Assembly (NCBI GenBank): GCA_030435675.1
Contig: CM059623.1
Location: forward strand, 1,638,012-1,702,011
Direction: 5' to 3'
DNA: 64,000 nucleotides
Source of the DNA: Steinernema hermaphroditum
Lineage: Eukaryota; Nematoda; Chromadorea; Rhabditida; Steinernematidae
A model generated the notes under the pieces. It saw nothing but the letters and a program-made list of their open reading frames with translations, was not told the DNA's origin and did no database searches. This document shows, in pieces, positions 42,481-54,743 of this stretch; position 1 is the stretch's first letter; the number at the start of each line of letters is the position of its first letter. Position numbers and translations under genes: made by a program.

Positions 42481-45370
42481 TTCTTCTTCGCGTCTCCTTT
42501 ATTCGCCGAAGCGGAAGAGGCCCCTAATTGGGGGATAAGTTACGTTTCCCCAACTATCTATTCTCTCTCGAAGAAGCCTTATTTCCCCTACTAATTGGCA
42601 CACTATGTGAAGACCTACCATCACCATGTTTTATTCGGGATATCTTCTGGAAAGCCGCTCCTTTTTGTCAGCCATCTCCGTGAAACTCTCTTGACCTAAG
42701 GGTTCAAGATATCAGTGGATTTCAACAAACCTTCAAGAATGTATGTGGAAATATGTCCTCCTTAAAGCGGACAGAACTTTTGGGAAGATGCCCCTAATTG
42801 TAATGTAAAGCTTTGTGCTGCAAAGGTCTAAGGTGGCAGACTTCCTAACCATTGCGATGTGCGTACACCCTACTCGTTTGCCATCTGCCTTGTAGCTTAA
42901 TCATATCAGTATACATTGAAATGGTTCGCCTTTTAGCTTCTTTATAAATGTGGTCCGAATGAAGCTCGAGTCGGAGTCCCCAGGACTGAGACTCAGAGAC
43001 AAGTTTTACGATGTTCTGTTGCCAGCTATGGAGAGTGATCTCAAAATATTAACATTTAACTGCTAGACAGTGATGTAGACGGCCTTAGAAAGACATTCGT
43101 CCTAATTTTATAAAGACCCTAATTGCCAATGTAAGTAGTGTTATTGTGATTTGTATCAAAAATTACCACATGAAATGATCACTTTAGCTAGGATACTGCC
43201 ACGATAGAGAGATACTGATCAGCTGATTGCCTATGTCGATAAAAGAAAATTTCCGAATCTCAAAAATGTACTTTCGACAACCAGGAACAATGGAAAATGC
43301 CCCGATAAGCAGATTTAATGAACTGCACAGCCTGCCTATTCTAAAAGAATTTCAGCGATTTTCATTTTTCTTTCTTCTATTGTCCAAAAAATGAAAAAGA
43401 TTAATTAATCAAAAGTCCTTTCTTATGGTCTGGCCCGCCATCTCTGCTAATGAGAAACCTAAACTTCCGGGTACTCGAACCGGAACTAAGGGTCAAAAAA
43501 TCGAGACTCCATGCCTTTCCGAGTCGCCGCGAGAGAGCGCATATGATCGAAGAAAAGTTTGGGTTTGGGCACCCGCACCTGACCATATATGCTAATGGGT
43601 GGGCAGCTATCGAATTCCGCCAGCGAAAGGGATCAAGCAGTCCCCAATTTTGTTTTTTTTTTCATCCTCTCATATAAAACCTATAGTAGTCGACCAAAAA
43701 AACAACTCCCTTGCCCATGCCCCTACACTTATCCCGTGGAACGTGCAGAATTCATCTATAAACCTCCGGTACAAAATTAATTTCCATTAAAGCCGGATTA
43801 TCACCCGGAAGCCAGGCCAATATCGATGGAAAGCCGGCTACGCTTGCAGCCACATGGCTATAAATATTTAAACGCTTGCAGAGCTCATCCGAATCCTTTC
43901 ATAATGGAATTGCACTCTGCCAAGAAAAAAGGCAAATGATGTCCGTGAAGTGCATGTCGCGGACGTAGAAGAGCACTTTAATCAATTATCCTTATTATCC
44001 ACTTTCTGAAAAGCGCACTGACCTTAGAGTCATCGGACAGAATGTGAGTCATGGTCGGTCTGGAAAGCCGTTTTTGTGTTCCGCAATGCGGATAGGTATT
44101 TTGGGATATATGTGTGAACGTGCTCCCTAAGCTCATAAATATGTAAACACGGTTCTTAATCCTTTATGTCTTGATGTCAAATAATAGCGTGTCTCTTCAT
44201 TTGTGGATGGCTTTGAGAATAGTGCTTTTTAAAAGAAATGAATCGAAGTCAAATGTAATTTTTGGTTATCTGTGACGTCGGTTGTCGGTTTTGGTTTTGT
44301 CGATTGAAGTTCCGAATGGTCGTTGGCAAAAATTTAAATGGAAACTATGTGTGTATTGTGTGGGTAAACTTTGCTCCAGACACAATATAAAGTTGGGGTA
44401 AACTCTGACATCAATTTTTGCATGATCCGCTTTCCAACGATCTCTAAAAGCAGTTACAATACCCAAAAATTCGATTGAATAGCAGCTGGCTTTATTATCT
44501 ATGGAGAATGATTATCAATTTATGTGTGAACGAGTTCGGAAGATCGGCCAAAACAAACGGTCCACTCGATTTCCCAACACTTTACTCTATGATGACAATG
44601 ACACCCTACAATGAATAAACTATAATCAACAGATATATTTAAATTTACAAGATCAAACAGTTTGAACAGCAAAAATTAGCAACATGAATTGAACGTTTGT
44701 TCACAACATAAAATAGTAAATGTTAGCAAACGTTGTCCATCGGGTTGGCTCATCTCAAATTGAAATCCAAACTGTGCTTTAAATCTGGAACTCTTTGAAT
44801 ATAATACGAACTAGGGTCGTGTTGAGTTCTTGAAAATGAGAATTACCATTTAAACGCGAAAACCAACCTGCCTCAAAAATTATCAGCGTGTATAGATGCT
44901 TTTCTCAAAACACACAATAGTAAATGTCGGCAAACGTTGTCTATCGGGTTGGCTTATCTTAGTTTGAAATCCAAGCAGTGCCTGAAATTTGGAACCTTCT
45001 GTTTTCCGAAGCGTTGGTCTACTTCTTCATTTTCTGCCCAAGGAAAAGTTCCTTTAATATTCACCCCATTGGGGAGATTTGTGCACTTACGCAGAATTTT
45101 ACATATTGATTGATATGTGTCTGAAACGAAGGGAGCAAAAACCGGTCCCCACATAAAAAAGGTTCTATATTTGGAAATGCCGACGAATCTTCTGCTCATG
45201 AAGATATTCTATCCGCTGTCTACTCTACACAAACGAGCCGTTCTCTCGATTTTCAGATCGCTCTTTGTGTTCGTATTCGCGTTCGCCAATCACTCAAAAG
45301 TTGACATCATGCATGCGCAATTTCAGATCCCTTCACTACCCTAACCGCAATAACCATATCGTCTCCACAG
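42481..45370. other. Intergenic or KSR 5' intron
   Basis: No exon is supported. A diverged direct repeat lies at 44709-44790 and 44915-45005 (ATAGTAAATGT(T/C)(A/G)GCAAACG, ATCGGGTTGGCT, TGAAATCCAA). A minus reading at 45199-44954 has no recognisable family. Confidence 0.35.
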
Positions 45371-48300
45371 GTGGCCCCTATTCCACCTGCTGCCTGCAAT
45401 GCGCTAGAGGCGATCCCGCCAGTGGCTATGCAATGTGGCGGCCCAATCAGCAGCTCCGGTCACGCGCTTATGCAACGGTCCCATTCGCAAGATTTCGGAG
45501 GAGGCGGACTTAAGCCGACGAGATTGGCGGCAGCTGCAGGCGCCAAACTGGCGCCCAACAGCGCAAGAGGAGGCGGCCTCATTACGGGTAGTAGGAATCA
45601 GCTGGCCCCCGGCACGGGCATGGTCATGTAAGTAGCTGATATGGTCCATCATCAATTCATAAAATCGTTTTAGGAGCCGGTCAGTAAACGACAGCTTAGG
45701 CCCCTCTTCGCTCACTCAGCGACAATTCCAAAATCAGGTCAACAGTCTGCGACCACCCTCCCCTTCGGTGACCGTCACATCGCCAGCCGAATCCAGTAGC
45801 GCCTCGTCCACTCTAGTCCGCAATGCGCGTATCCCTAAAAATCAAAAGGCCCACAGTATCCCCCATCGATGGCACCAGAAACGCTCTCACATCGCTTTCT
45901 CTGGCATCTGCTCCGTTTGTCAACGACCGCTCGGCTTCCTTTCTCCCTATGAGAAATGCAAGATGTGCAAGTAGGTGTCTTGCCTATGATCTTGTCTAGA
46001 CAGGCCATTTCAGACAAAAGATCCACAGCGAATGCAAATCGCGAGTTGGCGACTCGTGCGGTTTAACTCCAGACCATCTTAGTACGCTGATCAAGGAGAT
46101 TTTCATCTCGGAAAATCAGGTACGTAGCCAGAGACAAACAGGTCTGCCACGAGGCACATAAAAACGAATAATTATCATGTGTATGCTTCTACATTTTTCA
46201 GGGAAACTGGGGTGCATCCCATTCGCATTCCATGAACGACGTCCAAACGTTCCAGTACCCCGACCAGGAGACTACCGTACTTCTGGACAGCAGTAGTTCA
46301 ACAAACAGTTCCACACCTTCAACTCCAGGTAACTCGGAGTTTCCCGCCGCGAAAAGACACCCTGCTCACTTCAGCCATCATAACCACATCCTACCCATAT
46401 CTTTCCTCCCTTCCCACAACGAACGAAGAGTCGCCATCGACGTCGCCCTACGAACGGGGTACCGTATCCGCCGCGCCCCGCTCCACCGGCACCTTCACTT
46501 TCGACGAGCCACACATCGTGCCGCACATCATCCTTCCGCCGAACTCCGGCGACGACGATCTCAACGCGTCCGGCCAACAGCTGGTCGAGTCGCAGGGTTC
46601 CGACTGTACTGTGGCGTCCAGTGAAACTACGGTAGTCGAGAATCACCTCGACGCGGCGAATGCGCACACAGAAAAGAGGAAGATCGAGAGGAATCGGTGG
46701 AACAACGACACGATCAGAGGGCCGAGTCTGTGGAGCGATCTGAATATACCGTATAACAAGATCGATTTCGATCAGAAGTCGTTGATTGGAAAAGGTCATT
46801 TTGGAGAGGTAAGACTATAGGGACTAACACTAGGACGAACTTGAGCATGAAAAATCCATCTCTATGGTCAAGGCCTCAAATTCGCTATGGCATCTGTATC
46901 ACCTCCATGGTAAACCGAGTCCATTTCTATGACCAAGGCCTCAAAAGTGGATAATGGGTTAGTGGGGCAAACACTGTATCTTAAAGTTGTTTACCCCTAA
47001 ATCACATAGTTTGATTGAAAGAGTAATAGCGAGAAAAACACGTGACTGATGGAGAATGGACTCGGTAATAGGAGAGCATTTATCGCGAGCGTTTAATATT
47101 GATGAGGATGGGAATTGCTGAGTAGTAGGTTTGCGGGACAAACACCGAAAAAATCGAAGTCTATCAAGTTACTAGGTGCATATTTAAGAGCTCTGGTTAT
47201 TCATATTCTTCCAAACATAAAAGCACAACTATAAACTACACATTTTCAGGTCCATCGAGGAGAACACTTCGGCGAAGTAGCCGTCAAAATGCTCTACATG
47301 GACCACGTAGAGGAGTCGCGTCGACTCGAGGTGTTCAAGCAAGAACTCTCCTCTTTCCGCAACTCTCGACACGACTACATCGTCCTCTTCCTCGGCTGGA
47401 CGACCATTGGCAAAGACTTCGGCATCGTCATGAACTACTGTCGAGGCAAAACGCTCCATCAGATCCTGCACGGAACCGTGCGACCAGGTCCTTCGTCGGC
47501 GATGGGCGGCGGCTCCTCCTACAACCTCTATAATCCGCCGCACAACGAATACGATCGGCTGGACTTCTCGCAGATGGTGAACTTCGCGCAGCAGATCTGT
47601 CAGGGTGTCTCCTACTTGCACACGAAGAAAATTCTGCACAAGGACCTCCGGTCGAAGAATATTTTTGTCGAGAAAAACAAGATCGTTATCACCGATTTCG
47701 GCATCTTCAGCATGAAGAGGCTTGTACATAGAAGTATCAAAAATCAAACGTAAGAAAACGAATGATATTATGTGGATGCATAATGGTGGTTTAGGGAATG
47801 CAAAGGATTTGTTGTGCCAAAACACTGGTTGTGCTACTTAGCTCCTGAGCTGATTCGACGCATCACTGCCAACGGAGATGAGCTTCCGTTTTCGATGAAT
47901 GCCGATGTGTTCGCTTTTGGGTATGTTTGATATCGTATTACAGAAGGCGGAGCTTCACACGTATTCGCAAAAATTGCTTGTCCCATTGCAAAAGGGTGCA
48001 TTAGGGCTCTCTTATTAATGACTAAAAACATAGGTTCAGAATCCAGTTGTTGTTTCAAAGATGGCTTAAAATTAGAATGAATCACTCCCAGGAAGTGAAA
48101 CCAGGTGAAATGTCGCAATCAGAGATGTCGAGGTGAAATTTCGCCGAGCTCTGCGCTTGAATTTCAAATTCCAGTCAAATTCAGACGTGAAAATTCTATG
48201 GTTGGCTCTGATCAAATGTACTGCTTTCTGTAATGTCAGTAATTCTATGTTAAGAAATCAGTTCCTTGTTACTCAAAATGGGCTTTCAGTTCCTTAAAAT

Positions 48301-49460
48301 GGATAGGTTTTAAGAAGTTTAACGAGTTTATGCTCCTGTATATTGGTTTATTAATGTCCAAAAAAACGAGTTCAGAAATCAATGCCTGCACCCAAAAATG
48401 ACCTAAACATGGATAACTTCCAAGAAGTGAAATTGACTATGTGAAAAAGTCACAGTCCTAACCTACGAGAGCAAACCGCATGCTCCTTGATCTGCACTCT
48501 TGACACTACTTCAGTCGTAATTATCCCCCGTATACAAAGCGATCATGGCCGGGTCCACTCATGGCCGACTCGAACCGAGCCAGCTCCTCTTCTTTTTGGC
48601 GTCTGTTTTTTTTTGGCATTTTGGCGCTTTGCCTGTTGCGGCGTCTGTTCGTGACGACTGGCGCCATCCATGATCAAAAATTAATTCCAAGAAGCGGATT
48701 ATGTGAAATGTCATGATCAGAGATGTCGACTCGAACTGAAGCCAAATAATTCTATAATTCCAGCCAAATACAAATTCAAATGTCAAAATATCAGATGTAA
48801 TCGATCCATTCACATCTGGTTCATCTGATGCCCATTGGTTTTTGTTAAACGTTGGCACGTCTATCTTGCTGCCAGCTTTTGGCCTGATCGAATGCGATGT
48901 CACTGATAGAACAAGGAGATGAATTAGGCGACTTTCATATGGATAAACTTGTTCATAGCAACTTTAGTAATGTTGACATGCACATCAAAATTGAACAGTT
49001 TTGAGATTTAGTAATCAGCAGTGCGTTCGGGTGGGATTCTGTTCGTCGATAACGAACACTATCTAGAGCTGTGTATTGAATATAGACTTAGTTCGTCGCA
49101 TTTCTAAGCCATTGTGCTTTCAGAACAATCTGGTACGAGCTGCTAACTCAACGATTCCCTTACGATAGTCAAGACGGTGAAGCAGTTATGTATCTGGCCG
49201 GTACTGGCATCAAGGGCGCGCTCCAGAACTTGAACGCTACCAGAGAATCAAAGGTGAATACAGATTTTTGAGCGCCTTCAGACAATGCATTACCTTTTCA
49301 GCTTATATTGATGAAATGCTGGAACTCCGAACCGTCGGATCGTGTGAACTTCCTGAAACTCGCAGAAATGATCGACAGATTCCCACGAAAACGCATGAAT
49401 CGGAGTCCATCATTCCCCTACCGAGGGCTTTCCCGTAGTCACGAGTCGCTTGCGGCTTAA
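45371..49460 (+). CDS. ksr: Kinase suppressor of Ras (KSR), 5' partial
   Basis: Nine exons with consistent phases: 45371-45627, 45674-45970, 46014-46119, 46202-46328, 46375-46808, 47250-47749, 47795-47920, 49124-49253, 49302-49460. Exons 2-3 encode a C1 zinc finger ([38 protein letters not shown]). A Ser/Thr-rich linker follows. The kinase domain then has the loop GKGHFGEV split across exons 5/6, AVKML with the lysine kept, HKDLRSKN in place of HRD, TDFGIF, LAPE and DVFAFG. HKD with a C1 domain and no HRDLK points to KSR, not RAF. The protein scaffolds RAF-MEK-ERK at the membrane. The C-terminus has RSPSFP, a good 14-3-3 site; FTFDEP resembles a weakened ERK docking FxFP. AATAAA lies at 49585. 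N-terminal CA1/SAM-like exons were not found. Confidence 0.92.
47921..49123 (+). other. Long KSR intron 7
   Basis: A 1,203-nt intron between GG|GTATGTTTG and GTGCTTTCAG. It holds two related blocks, 48055-48200 and 48700-48790, sharing GAAATGTCGCAATCAGAGAT-like, GATGTCGA and AATTCCAG(C/T)CAAAT strings, which indicates an old internal duplication. No gene is seen inside it. Confidence 0.6.
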
Positions 49461-50290
49461 TCTCTTCTTTCTCGTCGACAGAACACTTCTCTCTACCGCT
49501 ATCGAAGCTTATATATAACTTAAACATATTGAAAAATTCAGCTACATATTGATCTTTCCAACTTCAGTGAATACAGTCGTGTCAAATAAAGCATATTTAT
49601 TTGACTAAATATGGAGTGAATGTTTAACAAACCGGCAAAAATACGGAGCACGGTACGGTTCAAATGCACGAAAAAAAGAGTGATGAGAATGTTTTCCGAA
49701 ACTGCGTGTTCCGTGAAAAGCAATTTCAACCTCGGCTCCCACAAGGCTTGGAAAGGAGCCGTAAAGAATACCATTATAACCGCCCAAATGTCCGCGCCGC
49801 CAGCTGCTCGGATGGTGGGATTCCACTTCGTCCAAACCAACGTGTTTTATAATGTAAGTTTGGGCTGACAGTCTCCTAAAGAGCAGTGTCTCTGGCGCAT
49901 ATGCTGTGGCCTGGTCCTGTACTGTCCTATTGCCTCTTTTTCTATTTGGTTGCTGCATTGCAAATGTTACAAATAATGAACATTGTCTATGCTCGCAAAA
50001 TTAACACCTAGAGCATTAAAAAAAATCGGGTATAATTGATTGATGCCTTCTTCAGTACAGTCAACTCTCACCCCACAAATTCGCTGGGCAGATGTGCCTA
50101 GAAGCGCAGTGATCCTAGCCATCAATCGAAACTCTTTTCGGACTCGTATAAATGGATCTGCACACATTTATTACAGTTATCAGAGTGGGTGGAAAACGTT
50201 TCCAGCACAAGTAATTAACAAACTAACGTTAAGATCGTTTAGCACGTTTCTCGTCACTGTAGAATCACATCTCGTTGATCGACGACACAA
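49461..50290. other. Intergenic between KSR and F-box-like gene
   Basis: Contains the KSR 3' UTR with AATAAA at 49585. Readings on both strands at 49605-49958 overlap without motifs. The two genes converge here. Confidence 0.35.
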
Positions 50291-51187
50291 CTACATAAAT
50301 ACGCAATTACGCTCCTTAGAAGGGTGCTCAACTTTTACTATGTTAACAATAGTCTTTTTCTCAAATTTGATGCACGTATTCCATTTGTTCCTGAGTTGGT
50401 AGCATTCGCCATCTATTTCCTCCATACTGTCCAAGTATTCGTGTTCATCTCCAACCGGCGGGAACTGTATATCGCATTCGAATCCTTCGTGCGCTTTCCA
50501 GAAATCGATGACTTCCTGAACGAAAAGCTTATCCAACTTAAGTACTTTGTTGTTTCCCAGCAACACAAATTTTCTTTTAATTCTTGTTTGCAAGACGAAC
50601 TTCTTCACATATGGCTGGATCGAGGAAGGCCACTTGATCCCGAACAAATGGACGATTTTGAGTAGCGGGTGGTTGTCGATGTGATCCTTAAGGAACTCTT
50701 CCGCCACAGGGCACGAGTTGTCCAAAAGTAGCTCCGTGAAATAGACCTTCTTCATAAGCGATCTTAGGGCCCAGTTTTGTACGTGAGCTAAAGAAGATGA
50801 AGTTGACATCAGTTGGCTATCATCGTACTGTTCTGGAGGCACCATTCTACATAGGCCATTGTAATCATCCTCTCGGAAAAACAGCGATTCCGTATCGCTG
50901 GGCATATGGTCGATAGCAAGACATTTTAAACGGAAATTCCGGCGCTCTATTTTCTTGATGTCTCGGAGATCCCGAAATCCAGTATAAGTTCCTGTAGAAA
51001 AAGAGCATTTAAATCCGCCTTTTGTTTGATTCAGATGAACGAAATGATAGGCTCGGGAATCGATTTCACGATAGATGGTTTCATTCCACCTGGAGTCTCC
51101 GATTTTGGCGTCGGATGAGTGGAAATAGTGCAACTTATGAACAGTGTAAGCGACCGACTCGATGAAGTTGCTTGGAACAGTGTCCAT
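50291..51187 (-). CDS. F-box-like nematode family protein
   Basis: A single-exon reading of 298 residues starting MDTVPSNFIESVAYTVHKLH, an N-terminus of the same style as MDFDGLPNDFAYLSTDIIVD at 23.1 kb, with a Trp at about residue 34 (IGDSRWNET). The central part is helical (NWALRSLMKKVYFTELLLDN, EFLKDHIDNHPLLKIVHLFG). The end (VQEVIDFWKAHEG ... YQLRNKWNTCIKF) parallels the 22.2-kb protein (LPKLLDYWLTLT). No signal peptide or membrane segment is seen. The family is probably a rapidly evolving F-box or F-box-derived group; the F-box fold itself is not certain. A pyrimidine-rich CTTTTTCTACAG inside the reading (about 51000) could be an acceptor, so a small intron is possible. Confidence 0.65.
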   Translation of the reverse strand: MDTVPSNFIESVAYTVHKLHYFHSSDAKIGDSRWNETIYREIDSRAYHFVHLNQTKGGFKCSFSTGTYTGFRDLRDIKKIERRNFRLKCLAIDHMPSDTESLFFREDDYNGLCRMVPPEQYDDSQLMSTSSSLAHVQNWALRSLMKKVYFTELLLDNSCPVAEEFLKDHIDNHPLLKIVHLFGIKWPSSIQPYVKKFVLQTRIKRKFVLLGNNKVLKLDKLFVQEVIDFWKAHEGFECDIQFPPVGDEHEYLDSMEEIDGECYQLRNKWNTCIKFEKKTIVNIVKVEHPSKERNCVFM

Positions 51188-51359
51188 GATATGAAGCGAG
51201 GAATTTCTCGCTGCAAGCGTTTATATAGTCGTATATTGTTTTGCAATGCCAAATGTGCCCTAAGAGATGCAGGACTAGGAGTCTTTTTTTGTTTTGGTGG
51301 CGGTCGCTCTCTTCAAAACCTGTTGACATGAGCAGTCGTTATTGTCGTTAGCGCAATGA

Positions 51360-51430
51360 TCGTCCCGGCTCCCAGAAAGTCTGGAACACCACGGAACCGT
51401 TGTTCCACCGCCTCACCGAGAAGTTAGTCA
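51360..51430 (+). repeat. R1-related fragment
   Basis: CCCGGCTCCCAGAAAGTCTG, GAACACCACGGAACCGTTGT and CCACCGCCTCACCGAGAAGT parallel the 5' part of the R1 copy at 23.70-23.75 kb. Confidence 0.45.
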
Positions 51431-51856
51431 CCGCAGCTGAAGTGCAACCGATTGAAGAATGTCAAGTATGTCCTGAACTGCAATGAAACTTTTCGAAGCT
51501 ACCAGCTACGACAAGCGATTGAAAAAGGCGTGAGTACAAAAAATCTTGGCGTCGAAGGTGAGCAGCAGTACACTGAACCCTTGCAATCGTCGTAAAAGAA
51601 CCTTTTACCGACAGTAAGTCGAATTTCAGTCGGCCGCCGTTTTCACTTCGATTCTCAAACATTTGTCGTTGAATTTTACATCATAAACTGAAGCATTAGT
51701 ACATTACACTTCAGTTCATTTAGCACTTTGGTGTCGTCAATGACAGTACAGAGATTATTAAATATCCCTATAGACATCAAATAGACACCATCATGAAGTA
51801 TTCATGTCCGAATCTACAATTCCGCTTTGTTGTCGTACTCTTATCACTGTGTAGCC

Positions 51857-53967
51857 ATGGGTATACTCGCACCGTTTGTACCGCTCCTTCTTTCTTTCAT
51901 TTTGGTACTTTATCTTTCAGTAGTTGCGCTAATAGATGATTTAGGCCAAAGCGGAACTACACGCTCGCGAACTCCCGAAAGGTCAATACTTCACAGGCAA
52001 AGTGTCCCTCACCTTGACGAATATGGAGTCCGCGGATGACTGTTTCCAAGAGTTGTACTTTGAGCCGATCGATGGAGTCAACTTCGACGCTACAACTCAA
52101 ACCTGCTATGGTTTGGAGCGGATTTGTGGTTTGTCCACGGCCGAAGAAGGCCAGACGTCTTTTCTGCTCAATCACGACTCTGATGCCATGTGCGCATTGG
52201 ATGCTAAAGATGCGGTTAACAAAGCGGTAATATGGGAAGCCTAGGACGTTTGAGTAGACAAACAACTTAGCAAAAAAACTAACTTGTGTGCCACTTCTTC
52301 ATTAACCGGCTGAATTCAGGTAGCTGCCCATGAAAGTTCTGGGAGCCTCCGATACACGAAGATAAAAGAACAAATCGGTGGCAATTACAAAGAGAAAAAA
52401 GTGGAGACCAAGCTTGACTGTCTTCGCGAAGCCAAACAGCAACAGTTCCTCGCATATGCAATGACGTCGTCCGACAAGTGCCTTCTTTTCGAAACGATTT
52501 CGAAATTTGAACAACAAGCGCCTTGTGATGCGGCACCAGGAAAGATTTGTCCGTCCTTCTACTTAGTGGATTATCGAAAGATCCCCAGCTCCGAATGTCA
52601 AGTGAACGATGAATCAGGTACCTAACCTAACAATTTATCTGGCCCATCCTGTATGTTCTGTGCAGTACGGCCATTAATTTATTGGATTGGAACATCGAAA
52701 ACAAGCCATTTGCGATCTTTTTTATCAAAAAGGCTTAGCAGGTTGCTATGTACCATGCCGTCTTACTTGCATGTCCACTGTTTTTGATGCATAATTTTAC
52801 CGTTTTTTTCGGATCTTCCGCATCGAGTTGTAGGTCTGAAAACGACTCAGCTATACTGTTATAGTAGTGTCTTTTTTTCTCGGGTCTTCTTCTGCCAGGG
52901 TCTTTTCTTACGTTTTTTTTTTCTTCTTTTCTTAAGTCGGCAGATCCGCGTCCTGAACACCAAGATTTGTACTCTTCAATGAGATCCTGAATACCTTTCC
53001 TGTACTCGTTAAGCAGATTACCCGACAGTCTCTCCTTCTTGTACACATCGCCGTCTCCTACCACGAAAACGAAAAGTTCTACACCACAATTTAACATTTT
53101 GTTAACTATTACTTATTGTATATACATATGTGCACTCTTTTAGCACTCGACGTCGTCAAGGGAAGTTCAGAATGCAAGAAAGATGATGTACTTTGCACAA
53201 AGCTGATAAGACTAGTGAGTTGTCATGTTTTTCATTGTACCTGGAGCCTTTCCAGCACACTACATGTCACCAGGCCAACCCACAACTGATCGACTGTGAA
53301 TGTCCCACCGGGACTGAAAAGAAAGGTGAATACACTGGAAAAGCAGTGTGCTGTCCACCCGAGATGGAATTGTCCCGTGATACACATTGCTCCCCGAAGG
53401 GATTTGTCTATTCGACGATATACGGCAAGTACATCGGAAGCGTCAACTTCGTTTAAGTGACGAGCGAATTCACCCATAATCATAGCATTCTAGGCAGCTA
53501 AGAAACCTCAAACTCAACCCGAAATGAATCAGCTCTGTTTCAACGTAAAAGCGACGCCTGCTAAAATAAGTAATGAGAAGGAAAACGCCGAACTTTGTAA
53601 GTTCTAAATCAGTAGAACACCTCTTTATATCAAGTGCAGTGAAGCTCGTCGGAGCGTTCAGCACCATCGGTCTTCAAATCCCTACTGGTACGCCTGAACG
53701 AAAGCTACATACAACGACGGATGGAATGGAGTTCCGGTGGGTTAGTGACAACACGGACACTAAAGGCTACTCGAATTGGTATCCCAGCCAACCGAACAAT
53801 GGCAACGGTGGAAACGAGGTAAGTGCCAAGCAACAATAATGAAACAAAAGCCGTTGTAGATCTTTGTCCGAATAAACGGTCGCGGTATGTGGGAAGATGC
53901 GAACACCGCGTATGTTGGTAGTCGGATTGCGTGCATGACTGACGGAGTCAATGGACTGCAGGACTGA
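51857..53967 (+). CDS. Secreted PAN-PAN-CTLD lectin, copy 1
   Basis: Eight exons: 51857-51904, 51945-52226, 52320-52617, 53144-53214, 53256-53450, 53494-53596, 53640-53818, 53860-53967. Phases fit throughout and give 427 residues. Introns are 40, 93, 526, 41, 43, 43, 43 and 41 nt, except that intron 4 is 41 and intron 3 is the long one. The signal peptide is MGILAPFVPLLLSFILAKA. PAN-like module 1 (ESADDCFQELYF, CYGLERICGL) and module 2 (VETKLDCLREAKQQQFLAYA, KCLLFETI) are followed by a Cys-rich linker (IDCECPTGT, AVCCPPEMEL). The CTLD has ATPAKISNEKENAEL, IGLQIPTG, FRWVSD, SNWYPSQPNNGNGGNE and WEDANT ... RIACM. QPN plus a W-E-D motif fits a calcium/sugar site. Likely a secreted defence or cuticle lectin (inference). 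The poly(A) signal is TATAAA-like. Confidence 0.88.
52735..53097 (-). other. Antisense open frame inside lectin intron 3
   Basis: A 120-codon minus reading lies wholly inside the 526-nt intron of lectin copy 1. It is charged and protein-like in places (KKERLSGNLLNEYRKGIQDL, SIAESFSDLQLDAEDPKK) with a Lys/Arg-rich middle. Only the GAGACTGTCGGGT region recurs in copy 2 (about 55930-55960). It may be a remnant of inserted DNA; expression is unproven. Confidence 0.3.
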
Positions 53968-54743
53968 TTCGTCGAGCGTCGTGGCAACGTCATTGTTGAA
54001 TTTCTTGTACAACTTTCTCCACAACTGTATAAATAACATGTTAACATATCTGTCGCAGCGACAGCGATGACCTCCAATCGTAGCTAATGCATCGCAAACG
54101 GAAAACTAGGGAGTGTCTCATGGCATTCACCATGCAACGTTTCTCATAATGCATAGCAAAGAACCATAGTAGGTAGGAAAACATATAAAATGGGGAATCA
54201 ACGGGTGAAGCGGAATTCCATCTCCTAAACCTCTAAACGTATTGCGGACAGGAAGACAAGTGAGTTTCTCTATGACCTTTTTGGTCAAATCGGCAAAAAA
54301 ATGTCTGTCTTAAACCGATGATAAAAATGTTTGTTCTCAGCCGTTTCTTCCGATTCCGACCACACGCATTGTTCCGCACAACCCTGATGGCAACAAGGCC
54401 TTCGCGATTCCTGAGTACTCTGTTTCGGACGAGTAGGGTGAGTAAGATGAGTAAGCAACCAGATTTGTGACCCCGGTGATCGGTTGGGTCGAACTCCAAG
54501 AATAAATGAGCATATAAGCGATCAAAAACCAACGCGCGTAAATGGAGGAAATCAAAGAAATCTTGGCTTCTTAAGAGAGCTGTCGTGTGGAACTACGCCG
54601 CGAATTGTTGGTATCAGTACACTGGACCCTTGCAATCTTCGTAGAAGAGCCTTTAGCCAACAGTAACTCCAATTTCAGTCGACCACCGTTTTCCCTTCGA
54701 TTCTCAAACACTTTTCGTTCAATTTTACATCATAAACTGAAGC
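53968..54743. other. Spacer between lectin copies
   Basis: Holds the 3' UTR of copy 1 and the promoter of copy 2. 54613-54740 is homologous to 51570-51694 (ACCCTTGCAATC, TTTTACATCATAAACTGAAG), marking the start of the duplicated unit. The middle, 54070-54600, is unique here, with no supported gene. Confidence 0.55.

Noticed and set aside
46232..46624. A 130-codon plus-strand frame through the KSR linker
   Set aside because: It reads across a 46-nt intron (46329-46374) in the wrong frame and ends in an Arg/His-rich tail; the spliced frame continues into the kinase domain.
47229..47825. A 198-codon open frame on the minus strand
   Set aside because: It is the shadow of the KSR kinase exon 6; the plus strand has kinase motifs and matching splice phases.
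51793..51944. Alternative first exon starting at 51793 as the main lectin start
   Set aside because: Its frame does not join exon 2 in phase using the visible splice sites; kept only as a finding.
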